Below are positions 11,645 through 24,045 of a stretch of DNA of 64,000 nucleotides, one piece after another; the first letter of the stretch is position 1, and every line of letters begins with the position of its first letter. Made by a program: the position numbers and the translations under genes. The DNA comes from Orobanche coerulescens (Eukaryota > Streptophyta > Magnoliopsida > Lamiales > Orobanchaceae). Below the pieces are notes generated by a model that was given only the letters and a program-made list of their open reading frames with translations, did not search any database and was not told the DNA's origin. The stretch is taken from positions 171,358,501 to 171,422,500 of the forward strand of contig CM065809.1 in assembly GCA_033398695.1 (NCBI GenBank), given 5' to 3'.

Positions 11645-12239
11645 TAAATGTAACACCCCAGTTCTCATATTGGTTATTACACGCCGTAAAACCTTCACCA
11701 AGGACTACCAGGCTAGGACATTCACACAATTTGTAATAAACTCATGACAACAACATTCATATTAAAAATAAGGTCGTGGCCTCGGCCAAAACATTTGGTT
11801 TATTTGGTTTAAATGAAAGAAAACATAATGTTAAGTGAATCTATTGCTCACGCAGGGGACTTCAATAATATCTTAAAAGCACAATTACGTTTACTTGACT
11901 GACTCCAAAAAAATCAACATAAACATAACAAAATAAACGATACAGACTCGAGCCTCATCATCATGCTTGACCATCCTTTATGCGCTTCCCGTGCCGGCTC
12001 CTCAGCCCGCTCGATACCTAAAATGCATAAAACGCATTTCCCTCATTTAAGGGGTTAATATTCGAATAGCTAGTGCAAGTACATATTTACATAATATTAT
12101 ATACGAATACAATCCAACATGATTATCACATTTGAAAATATTTAAGAAAACAATATTCCGGAATACCACATTTTCATGAAGACATGATCATCAAGAAAAT
12201 CATAACATCACAATTCACTACCACAAAAACCACACTTGG

Positions 12240-12372
12240 TAACCTGTGGCCGTATCCCTTCGTATCAGCCCCCAGAGGCCCTGTCGGACCGTCCCCAGGT
12301 GGGAAACCACTTCCACGACCGTACCCCTTAGTATCGGTTCCCAGAGGTTCCGTCGAACCGTTCCCAGATGGA
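12240..12372. repeat. Two-copy tandem repeat in Gypsy-1 LTR
   Basis: The unit 'ccgta(t/c)ccctt.gtatc' followed by 'cccagaggc' and 'gtcg.accgt.cccag' occurs twice in a row, spaced about 64 bases. It sits in the part of the LTR nearer its end. Confidence 0.7.
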
Positions 12373-12984
12373 AGAAAAACAACAACACACCCACACATTT
12401 ATCACGAATTATCATCTATGCCGAAATTACATTCTACATAACATAATGTAACATATGTACTTGCCTTGGTTAATATGACGTGAAGAAATGGTGAACGGAT
12501 AGGGCTTCGATCCAAACTCACTCCAACGTTTCGATCCTAGCACACAATTGTATTCAATTAACTACAACACTACTGAATATAAAGAATCATCCTAGATTCT
12601 CCCTTAGGAACGATTTTTCGGACACTATATAATCGACCAATGATGGAATCACGGAATTTCAGTCCACAAAACGACAGGTAAAACTAAAGATTACGAGCAT
12701 ACTATCATGATCTAACAATAATCTAGGCTAATTCGATTTAGTATGAATCATCCTAAAACCCCCCAAATCCCAAAAACTAGGGTTCTACGAAGAATACCTT
12801 GATATGGATGATGAAAGGTGATTGGATGTTGTTAAATTCGTACTATAGACTCCAAATTATGAATGGGTGATGATGTCTGGTCAGAATCCACACAACTCAG
12901 TCTACAATTGCCGGAAATCGCCAAAGAATGAGGAGAAGATAGGAAAATGATGAATTTAACTGCTGCTATCCTATATATACTGGC

Positions 12985-13404
12985 AAGGATTAACGTACGC
13001 TCTGGACATATTTAGTGTACGCTATCCTGAGCAATGCGCAGTCCAGAGGCTTCTGTCCTCCCCGTTAGCGTACATTAATGTAGACTTAGCGTGCGCTAAC
13101 GTTCGTGTTAGCGTATGTTAACTTCTGTGTTAACGTACACTATCTGGTTCAGTTCCGAATCGTTGAACCTTCTGTCCAATTCCAGAATATTATGCCCATA
13201 CGTATTAGCGTATGCAACGAAATGATAACGTACGTTAATTGACTCACTAGCGTACGTAATGGAGTCTATAACATACGCTAAACAACTCATTCCAGAAGTT
13301 AGAACTTACTGTCTTGCCTGATTAGCGCACGTCACACCTGGGCTTAGCGTTCATTAGAAATACCACCTTAGTGCGCGCTAAAAACCCCGTTAGCGTGCGC
13401 TAAC
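12985..13404. repeat. Array of about 14 TTAGCGTACGCTAA-type palindromes
   Basis: Near-palindromic copies with cores GCGTACGC, GCGTGCGC or ACGTACGT are spread over 420 bases. Clear ones are at 13086-13100 and 13390-13404 (TTAGCGTGCGCTAAC). The array is 530-950 bases after the LTR start. The same motif occurs in the solo LTR 20041-23895. Confidence 0.85.
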
Positions 13405-13933
13405 TGTTCTGAAACAGTAACACAGTAGTGAATCCCGGTCAGAATGTACACGTTTCGGAAGGCATAAAACTCGATAGTTACCAACGAATAATGAGGCATT
13501 AATAAGAATCAAAAACATGCAAACCCACTCTCCCAACAGAACACATGATTCCAACCATCCGTTCAACGGACAACATTTCCCATAATAGTACCCAAAACTA
13601 TGAAAAAATATGAAACGGCCTAGACCCTCGAGAATCATGATTTGAGGCCCAATAATAATCTCAGGAAGTCGTAACGTATCCAAAAATATTAAAGGAACTC
13701 GCAGGAGCAACGAAACCTCAGTTTAGAACGAGATTTACGAGAATCGAGCCCAAAGCGGGAAAAGTTACTCAACATGTAAAAATCACGTAAAACAACTCCG
13801 AAACTCGTTCGGATGACCATGAGTGCAGAACAAAATAGTTTCAGAAGACTAAAACGACTACAAGCGAGTCGTCCGAAACGAAAGTACATTAAAAATAGAA
13901 ATTACTAAAAATAAAAAGTGTGAATATTACATT

Positions 13934-15724
13934 CATAACTGTCATAAAATAATATATAAAATTAAATTTTATGTAGCTAAAAATATGAAACAATAAACCA
14001 AAAAAAATATACGAGCACAAATTATGCCTTTTCAAAATAGTACAATTGCTAACATATTTAAAATATTTTTAAAACCAAAACAAATTTTATCGCCAACAAA
14101 TTCCTTTGGGTCTAGTTTGTCTGTATCCACACAAATTCATATGCAATAACCACATTTATGTAATATAATTATATTTTAAGAGTAAAATAGGAATATGAAT
14201 TTTACAATCTGCAAATTCTTTAGAAACAGGCCGAGGTCGATAAGTATTCAACCGGATACATCCATATTAACCACAAATATATAGGGTAATTACACTTTTA
14301 GAATTATAAAAAGTTTAATTTAAGCAGAAATATTAAGACATCCAAACACGAGAAATATTTGCAATCAAGTTTGTGATGTATTATTGACCCGAATGAATAT
14401 GAAAGAGACAGATGATTAATATAAAAATAAATATCAGCTCATTTTCATCACGTATCACTTGCATATTCATCATACATAATCATGTTGCTTGTGATGGGTA
14501 TGAAAGTGAAATATAAAAGTGATCGATGATCAATATGAAAATGATCGGTGACGAGCATCATATAAATATCATGGGCAATCTTGCTAGATCTTGATCAGTG
14601 TTTCGATTTAGATTGGGCTTTTCTAAATGGTTTTATGATCAAACCAATTTGGGGATTCACCACAAAATTCCTCCGCAGATCATCGAACATATGGTGTTCT
14701 TGGCACTGTAATACTGCAAATATATACCAATGTACAAGATCTCAGTCAGCAGAGCCACTAATTTTAGTATTTTACTCTCCAAGATAGAAATTAAGATAAA
14801 AGACTAGTAATTATTTTGGGTACTTTGAAAAAAAAAATGAGAAACCTAACCCAAAATATTTACTACATTTTGAATAATGTGTATGGCTATTTTTTTTTTC
14901 AATTCAAAAGTTCGTAGCAAGTACCAAAATCATACTAAGACTCGCCATATTAAACGTATGTAAATAAAAGACATGTATATTTCACATGTGTCATTACTTG
15001 TATGCACCCACATCATCACTTCAAGTGAGGACTTATAGATAAAATGTATTTTTTTCGTGAACCTCTCTCAAACCCATCATTTAACCTATCATTACTCGCT
15101 TCTAGGGTTAGACTTAGGAGTCGAATAACCGAATAATACCGAACGGAACCGATGGAAATTGTTCTGTTAAGTTATTAAGAAAAGTCGTGCACATTTTGGG
15201 TATTGAATAAACTTTTCAAATTGGATTTTAGGTAACGAGTATTGATTTTTTTTTTTAATTCCAATTTCCAAGTACATGGAAATTTTGAAAACCCGACATT
15301 AAATTAAAAATAATCAAATACTTGATTATTTTATATTCCATTTGTTGCATATTGATTGATGTTTTGCTTTAACTTTGACCACAAATTATCTATCTCATAA
15401 AAAATAATCATAAAATTTATAAAAATTATATTACTAGATTAACACTAAAAAATATTTCTATGACATATTTTTTAATATTTTTGCTATTATGTGTTTTTGG
15501 TAATTGTGGTGTAAATCTGTAATGAACAAATTCACGACATGAATGCAGATGATCTTGGGATAATTAATGGTTTGTTATTTGGGATTAAATTCTAATTGAT
15601 AAGGTATGATTTTTTACTCGTTACATACATACTATAAAATACCAAGTTTTTTACTACTTTCACTATCCTTTGAAGAATATATTTTAATTAATGTACAATT
15701 TTTAAATTTTAATTATTTTAGCAC
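13934..15724. repeat. Segmental duplication unit X, left part
   Basis: It matches unit Y: 14092-14800 corresponds to 37140-37855, 14980-15120 to 39460-39785, and 15170-15720 to 39830-40808. The start (13950-14170) matches unit Z near 44520-44743. The match to Y stops at 15721, where Copia-A begins. Apart from the phosphatase exon remnant it is AT-rich and non-coding. At 14930-14945, 15085-15095 and 15535-15545 it preserves empty sites for three insertions seen in unit Y. Confidence 0.85.
14593..14713 (-). pseudogene. UBLCP1 last-exon fragment (copy X)
   Basis: The minus strand repeats the splice acceptor (TTTGCAG) and first half of exon 6 of the phosphatase gene at 44955-57136. One A is missing in 'accataatgttc', which breaks the frame after about eight codons. 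The exon's second half ([11 protein letters not shown] region) is absent. The deletion is shared with copy Y (37654-37774), so it arose before X and Y separated. Confidence 0.8.
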
Positions 15725-15956
15725 TGTTTGAGGAGAAAGTAAAAGACAGCAAATCAATTGTATTGATAACAATGAATAGAGGGGCCTTTATGTAGGCATT
15801 ACAAAGAGAGTCCTTCCATACATAGGATTCCTAGTTAAGGTAAGACATCTAACAGGATTCTACTACTTATGGAAGAGTCTAGAACCTTCCATAACTCTTA
15901 TCCCCCTACAACTAGTATTAGGTAAGACACCAATACGGGAAGGATTTTCCGGAACA
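15725..15956 (-). repeat. 3' LTR of Copia-A (232 bp)
   Basis: On the minus strand it starts TGTTCCGG (15956) after the purine-rich ACACAGGGGGAG and ends ..CTCAAACA (15725). Its end portion is repeated at 33535-33651 and 33994-34092, which identifies those as 5' LTR pieces. Confidence 0.85.
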
Positions 15957-16161
15957 CTCCCCCTGTGTCGAACGCTAATACTAACATGGTGCACAAGGTG
16001 TTGCCTCGGTAAAAAACCTTTCCAAGTCATATAAAACCCCATGGGAAAAACAAAGACTTTGGTGAGGAAAAAGAGCGCAACGCACCAACTACAAATGTCA
16101 GAATAATGTGAAGTATACTCCCCCTTAGGTATACATGACAGCTCATTCCGTCGACCTATCA

Positions 16162-19100
16162 TTAGTTGAGCTCGGATAATCGACACATACCGATGCTTCT
16201 CACATGTTTCTCAAATGTAGATTTCGGCTGAGACTTAGTGAACAAGTCTGCGATATTCTCATCGAAACTCACTTGTTTCACTTCGATATTCAGCAATTTC
16301 TGTTGTTGCTGATTATAAAAGAACTTCGGCGCAATATGCTTGGTATTGTCACCCTTTATGAAACCTAACTTCATCTGCTCAATGCATGTCGCATTGTCCT
16401 CAAAGATGCAAGTAGGGGTTGCTGTAGTGGGATCTAATCCACACATTCCTCGTATATGGTCTATGACTGACCGGAGCCAAATGTACTCCCTTACGGATTC
16501 GTGCAATGCAATTATCTCTGCATGGTTCGAGGAAGTAGCAACCAGGGTCTGCTTGGTAGATCGCCAAGATATCGCCGTATTCCCAATAGTGAACACATAA
16601 CCAGTTTGGGAACGTCCTTTATGCGGGTCAGAGATAACTGGCATCAGCAAATCCAACTAACGTGTCGTTAGGATTCTCTGCATAAGGGGTAAGCTTGCTC
16701 GCATTAGCACTTCTGGTAGTCAAGCTACCATGCTTAGCTGCAATATCAGAGGAAGATCGACGGTCGGTATGCATCGTCTTAACCTCAACAATTACTTTCG
16801 GAATATCGCTCTCTCTTGCGTAGGGAAAGAACAATCCAAGGTCACTGGAGCCTTTCAAGTATCGAAAGATGTGTTTTACTCCATTTCAATGCCTTATCGT
16901 GGGAGCAGTGCTAAATCTCGCTAACAGATTCACAGGGAATGCGATGTCTGGACGAGTACATTGAGCCAGATACAACAACGCACCGATTGCGCTAAGGTAC
17001 GGTGTTTCTGCTCTAAGGACCTCTTCATCCTCCTCTTTGGGACGAAACGGATCCTTGTTCATTTTCAGACTTCGACCAATCATGGGGGTAGCAAGAGGAT
17101 GTGCCTTGTCCATACTAAATCGCCTGAGCATTTTGTGGACATAGGCAGACTGATGAATGAGTATTCCATCATCTCGATGTTCTAGCTCTAAGCCCAAGCA
17201 GAATCGAGTCCTCCCCAGATCTTTCATCTCGAATTCGGATTTAAGGTAGCGGGCCGTTTCATTGACCTCATCTATGGTACCGATGACATTCATGTCATCT
17301 ACATAGACGGCTACAATCACGAATCCTAGATCTGTTCTTTTCACGAAGATGCATGGACAAATGTCACTGTTCTCGTATCCCTTCCCAACCAAGTATTCAC
17401 TTAGGCGGTTGTACCACATCCTTCCGGATTGTTTCAACCCATACAGTGAACGACGCAATTTCACAGCGTAAGCGCTCCGTGGTTTAGAGCTACTTGATTT
17501 GGGCAATGAAATCCCTTCGGGGACTTTCATATAGATATCTGTATCTAGATCCCCATAAAGATACGATGTAACCACATCCATAAGCTGCATGTTCAGTTTT
17601 TCGGACACTACCAAACTGTAAAGTAGCGGAAAGTGATGATGTCTATAACGGGAGAATACGTCTCCTCGTAGTCAATGCCAGGGCGCTGCGAGAAGCCTTG
17701 GGCAACTAGTCTCGCTTTGTAACGCATGACCTCATCCTTATCATTGCGTTTACGAACGAAGACCCACTTATGTCCAACTGGTTTAACGCCCACGGGTATT
17801 GGCTCGATACGGCCAAATACCTCACGTTTAGCCATTGAGTCTAGTTCAACCTGCATTGCATCTTTCCATTTCGGCCAATCGGCTCGTTGTTGACACTCAG
17901 CAACCGAGCGCGGCTCAGCTTCGTCGTCTTCAATAATTTCTTGAGCGACGGAGTAGGCAAAAGCATCATCGACTAGCGTGCATGACATGTCCAATAGTAC
18001 GTATTCACTCGTACATTGCATCGAGATTTCTTTATTCTGACATCAACAAAGTTTCCGATGCGTCCGTCGATTGTTCCATTGTTGATTCGAGGACATATCC
18101 ATAGTCAGAGATAATCTCGTGTGACGGAGTCACTGTGTCGATGATGAGAGGATTTTGTGCCTCCGTTCCTCTTCTCTTTCGAGGTTTGGTATCCTTTCTA
18201 TCCACTGGCCTCCCCCTCTTTCGAGCAGGGATAAGAGCAGCCAAAGCAGCCGTCCCACCACTAAGGTTGATGCCGGGGGCATCATTCCTTTGGGCGGCTG
18301 AACCTTGCCCTATAACTGGGACTTCTAACCTTGCAGGAACATTCGCAGCGGGAATGGTAGATCTTGTCACTTTCGCAGTATCAGTAGAGGTGTCGGGCAT
18401 CGAATCCGCAACTTTCTGAAGACTGAGAATACGTTGCACTTCTAGATCGGATTGAGCTGTGCGGGGATCTTGATGAGGCAAGGAGGGAGCACACCAGACA
18501 ATTTCCTGGCGTTCAACTGGAATCGTTCGATTCCTCTCTCCCCTAACGACGGGAAGTTTGTCTCATCAAAGTGACAGTCTGCAAATCTTGCAAGAAATGT
18601 ATCTCCTGTCAAAGGTTCCAAATAGCGGACAATTTTAGGCGATTCATAGCCAACATATATACCTAATCGTCTTTGCGGACCCATTTTAGTACGCTGTGGA
18701 GGCGTAATTGGCACATAGACTGCACAACCAAAAATGCGTATGTGTGAAATATCAGGCTCATATCCAGTTACCAATTGTACGCACTAAACGGTTGATTGGC
18801 AGTGGGTCGAAAGCGAATAAGTATAGCCGCATGCAAAATTGCATAACCCCAGGCAGAAATCGGCAAGTTGGTGCGCAATACCAATGCTCGGGCGATAAGC
18901 TATAACCGCTTAATCATAGCCTCGGCAAGGCCATTCTGCGAATGAACATGGGGGACGGGATGTTCAACTTCAATCCCAATCGACATGCAATAGTCGTCAA
19001 AAGACTTTGACGTAAACTCCCCAGCATTGTCCAATCTTAATGACGAGATTGGGAAGTCGGGGTGGTTAGCCCGTAACTTGATGATTTGTGCTAGGAGTTT

Positions 19101-20000
19101 AGCAAATGCACTATTTCTCGTGGATAGCAGAGCGACGTGTGACCATCGCGTCGATGCATCAACCAGAACCATAAAATATCTTAATGGTCCGCACTCTAGC
19201 TGAATAGGTCCACATATGTCCCCTTGAATTCTTTGTAAGAAGCGAATGTTTTGTGTTGAGTCTTTATCAAAGGACGGAGAGGGTATCAACTTTGCTAGTG
19301 AACAGGCTTTACAAAACGATTTATGGGCATTAGAAATTGCCACGGAAGCCTCGGGATTTACGAGAGATGCACCGTCAACCTTATCAGGGCGTGCGATCTT
19401 TAGTCCCGGTGATACGGTATCAAGCTCACTAACATCAATGCCGATATCGAGTGGTGCTTCCAATCGTTTTCTGGACTTGAAAAACGGATGACCATGTGAG
19501 TTTTTCAAAATGCGAATCATCATGTCGCGTCCAGGGTGACCGAGTCGGTCATGCCATAGTTGGTATGCTTCGGAATCACACAGTTCGTGACTCACAAAGA
19601 TAGGATTCAATAACCCTTATTGTAGTCCAGTATAAACCACTACTTAGACTCATAAGTTTCTCGAGAACGGCGTCTTCCGTATTCCGCCGCAGTAACACAC
19701 AAAAATTCTCGTCCCATTCTCACAATGTGTATCAAGGTGATAACCGTTGGCACGGATGTCCCTAAAACTTAGCAAGGTTCGGTTTGCTCTTGGGGCATAG
19801 AGAGCATTTGTGACATTAATATGCGTACCATTAGGTAGCAAGAAATGAGCAGGTCCCCTCCCTTGAATTACTTGGGAGGAACCAATCATTGTTGTCACTG
19901 AGGATATGTATGGCACAATATCCTTGAATAATTGCCTATTCCGAAGAATAGTGTGGGTTGTTCCACTATCAGCAAGGCACTCAATTTCGCCACGAGACAT
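16162..20000 (-). pseudogene. Copia-A pol (protease, integrase, RT, RNase H; frameshifted)
   Basis: Domains in order on the minus strand: aspartic protease (20000-19650, motif LADSGTTHT); GAG-pre-integrase (LWHDRLGHPG, about 19555) with a CX2C motif; integrase core with the Asp of GDICGP, Asp of LDNAGEF and Glu of NGLAEAM (19300-18900); a linker rich in basic and Pro residues (18480-18032); reverse transcriptase (18000-16886, with [27 protein letters not shown] and the catalytic YVDD near 17300); RNase H (16656-16162, ending with the NIADLFTKS motif). Frame breaks are visible near 19640, 18900, 18480, 18030, 17610, 16880 and 16640. ATG at 20000 is directly preceded by TTGTAG, a splice-acceptor-like sequence. 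The enzymes would copy and integrate the element's RNA. Confidence 0.87.
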
Positions 20001-21062
20001 CTACAATAAGATATGAAACTCGATTAGTCTTGTGATTAAATGTAACACCCCCAGATCCGACCGGGAATATTACAGCGTCGTGGGCCCCGAGATGGAACCC
20101 ACAAGGCTGAAGGAAATTTTCGCAAACATTTACAAACGCCCAAGAGGCTAACGACGGTATTATCTATTAAAAACATTCGAAGATTTATAAAACTCGTTTA
20201 TCAAACCGTCGTAAAAACTCATTTGAAACCACAAGGCCCAAAATGCCAAACCTCAACAGTTTAAAAACATACGTTAAGCTATCGCTTACACGTACCGACA
20301 GAATAGATTTAGAAAATGATTGCCAAAGTAACCTAAGTTACCGGATACCAAAAAGGCCATTTAAAAATACTCACGCAGCGGATAAAGACAAACAATTAAA
20401 ATACTCTAGCAATGAATACAACAACTGATCAGAAACTCAAAACACAAATACATGCCCTTGCCAGTATCCTCCAGGAAGTTCATCTCTCCACGACCGCTAC
20501 AAGCTTGATAATCCAAGAACCTAAAAAGAAAGCCCACGACGGGGTCAGCCATAATATCCAACAATGATAACCATCACATCTCGTCAATAATTACATATCA
20601 TTGGAAATACTAAGTAGGAATACGACCAATGTAATCTTACCATCGTAACTTTACGAGAATCCACGATTCGTATCCTTAACAACACATTAAAATAATACCG
20701 AAATATCTTACGGTATCTCAACAATACTCAAGATTCTCAAAACATTATCATAACTCGCGATACGGAAATTATACCAACTCTGGCCAATTCAATCCATCGG
20801 ATAACATCGACAATTCCAATACGATAATCGATTGTCCATCAAAGACAAGTACCAAGGAAATACGGAACATACCTCAAGATATAAAATACCGTTACAATCA
20901 CGTTAGTCTAATCCGAGATCAGATCAACACAACATATGGACATGGTCCTAACGCAAGACCTACAAATGCATACTCATATGACAACGTCAATATGATCACA
21001 ACAATAACGACAATGTATACTTATGGCAAACCCATAATATACATATGCACAACAACAATACA

Positions 21063-21207
21063 TATGGTAATCCAACGATCCAGCGCACACAGCTATAGAT
21101 TCCCATGATGATCCCGTCGGACCAACGCATGGTGGCATTACCTGTCCAGCGACCCAGCGCACACAGCTATAGATTCCCATGATGATCCCGTCGGACCAAC
21201 GCATGGT
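21063..21207. repeat. Two-copy tandem repeat in solo LTR (about 72 bp unit)
   Basis: A near-identical unit 'ccagcgcacacagctatag' followed by 'gatcccgtcggaccaacg' and 'catggtgg' appears twice in a row. It is the counterpart of the units at 1390-1800, 5461-5607 and 12240-12372. Confidence 0.8.
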
Positions 21208-22435
21208 GGACATATAACAACAATGCACAACTGCACAAAACAACCGTGCACAATACACGACAACAACAATGCACAAATGTATGACAACAACGATACACGA
21301 ATGTATCACGACATGATCGAGACAAATGACAGAAATGATTAAAATACTTGCTCCGAGTCCTTCGAGAGCAATCTCGATATCTAAACCATCACCAACCATT
21401 ATTCTGAATATTCACCGATCCAAAACATCACGGACGGTAGATAATTCACGTTTTTGTCAATACCATGATGTATCCTCGATAACAAGTATACCAACGACAA
21501 TTGTAAATCATATACATTATGATTTAAATTCCCAAAACTCGAATACAACCTAAAATTCCAAATCTCCTGTGATTACGATTATAAACATTGCTATACGAAT
21601 TATAAACGAATGAAACTGAAACCATTCATTAAATATTATAAACTGAGCAAGTAATAACTTGTCTCGATACCAATGAAGTTGTTACCAATTCCTTGCCGTC
21701 GTCTACAAGTCCCTCGGCCCTGATCAAAGCAATCTACAAACATTCTTGAATACGACCGCAAAACATGGTTCTAAACATCGATCAATAATCTCAATCTATT
21801 ACAATAATCGATTTAACACACATTCGATAACAATCAACAATCGATATAACTAATCCACAAACCCAACGATTCCAAAATATCTCGATTAAACACAAGTCCG
21901 AACAATCTAACTCAAACAATTACGAATTCATTCCCATGATTCCACAAAGCCCACATATCGATTCGATAAGGCGAGTATACAAACTTAACCGAAATATTCC
22001 AATCAATTTCTCTTTCAAAACTTCAATCAAACACCTTGAAGGCGGAATTCAAAGGTATATTCGATTCATCAATCAACAAACACCAACCACATCAAGAACA
22101 CGAAGAACATAATCACAAACATATATATCCTTCAACATTACATGATTCTAGCCATCGATACGAACTAAACCACCAAAATATATCAAGAATCTCAAACATC
22201 CCAAAATATTAGAGTTCAAGCCAATTACCTTCAATCCGGCGAAAGAATCAATAATGATGTTATAATCCTTGTTCCAAGCTTTCCTAGATGTTATCACTTG
22301 ATAAACCAACTCAAAAGCTGAGGCTTAGGGGTTAAAAACCGAGTTTGGGTGATTTGGGACGAAAGGGGATCGTGTAGGATGGGTTGGGAAATGAAATTCC
22401 CGACTGCTTTACGTTTTTATACGCCCAGGCATGTT

Positions 22436-22475
22436 AGCGTACGCTAACTTCATCAATAGCGTGCGCCACTGCTCC
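22436..22475. repeat. Second, short TTAGCGTACGCTAAC palindrome cluster
   Basis: One perfect copy, TTAGCGTACGCTAAC, and one diverged copy, TAGCGTGCGCCAC. They lie next to the block 22480-22690 that is conserved with the non-autonomous LTR. This is the palindrome part of the second module of the composite LTR. Confidence 0.8.
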
Positions 22476-23199
22476 TGCAATACGATAGGTTTAGGTTTTG
22501 CCATTTTGAGCATAACTCACTCATCCGGACTCCGATTAACTCACCGTTTGAACCATTAGAAAGATAACTCGGTGCTCTATTAAACTATTATGTTTCAGAA
22601 TTTTTGGAGTTTTCAAGAATCGGTGGTGATTTTCCAAAGTCGAACCTTAAACACATTACTTTTCAAACAAGTGTCCAAATCTTATTTCCACTAACATTTC
22701 AACATATAGTCTTCTTAATCATATCATATACACCAAGAATCATAATCACTTGCATGTTCATCATCATACGAAGTAAACAATAAGAACAACATTAAAAACC
22801 CGAAATGAAGGGAGATTAACCAACATATTTCTTGAAGAAAAACAACACCGTTCAAAACCACACGAATCATATCAATATCCGCATATCAACCATATTATCA
22901 ACATAACTCAGTAATCCATCTCATAACCATAATCATCAACTCATAAACATGACGATCATCAACTCAAGAACATCATATGCAATCCCAAAGTGGAGAGTAA
23001 TTACCTCTTTGAAGGAATGGATTGAATCCCAAGGTTGAATCCGTTTTCAATCACTTCCAAGCTTCAAATGTTGTTAAGAATGATCAACTCAAGTGTTTGG
23101 AACCTCAACTTCTCTCTAAGACCTCTCTCTATCGGTTCACATGAAGAAATGGACGGAAATGACGAATAATGGCCAACTGCACTTATATATATATATATT

Positions 23200-23656
23200 G
23201 TACATTACTAACGTACACTAACATCTTCAGTTAACGTACGTTACACACTTAGCGTGCGCTAACTGTCTTTGTTAGCGTCTTACTGCATGAAGTGATTTAC
23301 GTACGCAATGCCCATGCAATAGCGTACGTAAATGCCTCTATTTAGCGTACGCAAGTGTCCTACCTTAGCGTGCGCTACACATAGTTGACTCGTTTGTCTG
23401 TATGCTTCCGAAGACAGGTCCACACGCCGAAAGTGCTGACGAGGATAAGATTCCTTTTTGTCCGATATACAGTTAGCGTGCACTAATCAACATGCATTAG
23501 CGTGCGCTATCACTACATTACAACATCCGTTGACTTATCAGAACATGCGTCGAAAGTGGCCTGGTCCACACGCAGATTCCTTCCGATCTGACTTCATTAG
23601 CGTGCGTTATCTTATATCCGTAGCGTGCGCTACTCATGATTATTAGCGTGCGCTAA
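23200..23656. repeat. Main TTAGCGTGCGCTAA palindrome array of solo LTR
   Basis: About 13 near-palindromic copies, for example 23643-23656 (TTAGCGTGCGCTAA). It starts about 240 bases after the LTR start. The motif is the same as in the Gypsy-1 LTR, with similar spacing of 15-60 bases. Confidence 0.85.
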
Positions 23657-23964
23657 TAATATTACACTTAGCCATTTTCAGCTATTCTTGTCCAACGTCT
23701 CAACATACAGAATACAAACATACGGCATACTGAATACATATACTTCTTACATCCAATTGTCGACCAAGTACGACAATTATACAAATACAGATGTCTCGGT
23801 CCTTCACTTATTTTACCCATATTGTACAGATTTCACGCTGTACAACATAACTCGGATAACATTAAACAATAGTAATAGAAATTCTGGATATTACATTAAA
23901 GACATAGCGAAAACTCATTTACTTCGAGTTTGGGGAAATTCGACCAAGTTGGTTAGGATCAAAG

Positions 23965-24005
23965 TGTTGAAAATAATTTGAAAACAATTACTTGAAAATA
24001 ACAGG

Positions 24006-24045
<40 letters not shown>

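Larger units (their letters stand above)
11649..13933 (-). repeat. 5' LTR of Gypsy-1 (about 2285 bp)
   Basis: On the minus strand it starts TGTAATATTCAC (13933) and ends GGGGTGTTACA (11649), directly followed by the primer binding site. To the right it abuts segmental-duplication unit X, so Gypsy-1 is inserted in that unit. The target duplication cannot be checked because the other LTR is outside the window. Confidence 0.88.
20041..23895 (-). mobile_element. Solo LTR of a gypsy element, 3.9 kb, composite
   Basis: On the minus strand it starts TGTAATATCCAG (23895) and ends GGGGGTGTTACA (20041), with perfect TSD TTAAA at 20036-20040 and 23896-23900. It holds two successive modules of palindromes plus leader-like sequence: 23656-23000, and 22690-22200 (the latter homologous to 4198-4650 of the non-autonomous LTR). 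No coding sequence is supported. It interrupts Copia-A just upstream of pol. Confidence 0.88.

Noticed and set aside
12985..13404. Regularly recurring palindromic repeats resembling a CRISPR array
   Set aside because: Plant retrotransposon LTR, degenerate units, irregular spacing of 15-60 bases and no cas genes.
20974..21399. 141-codon minus-strand ORF
   Set aside because: It falls in the solo LTR over a two-copy tandem repeat and CA-rich sequence; no family features.
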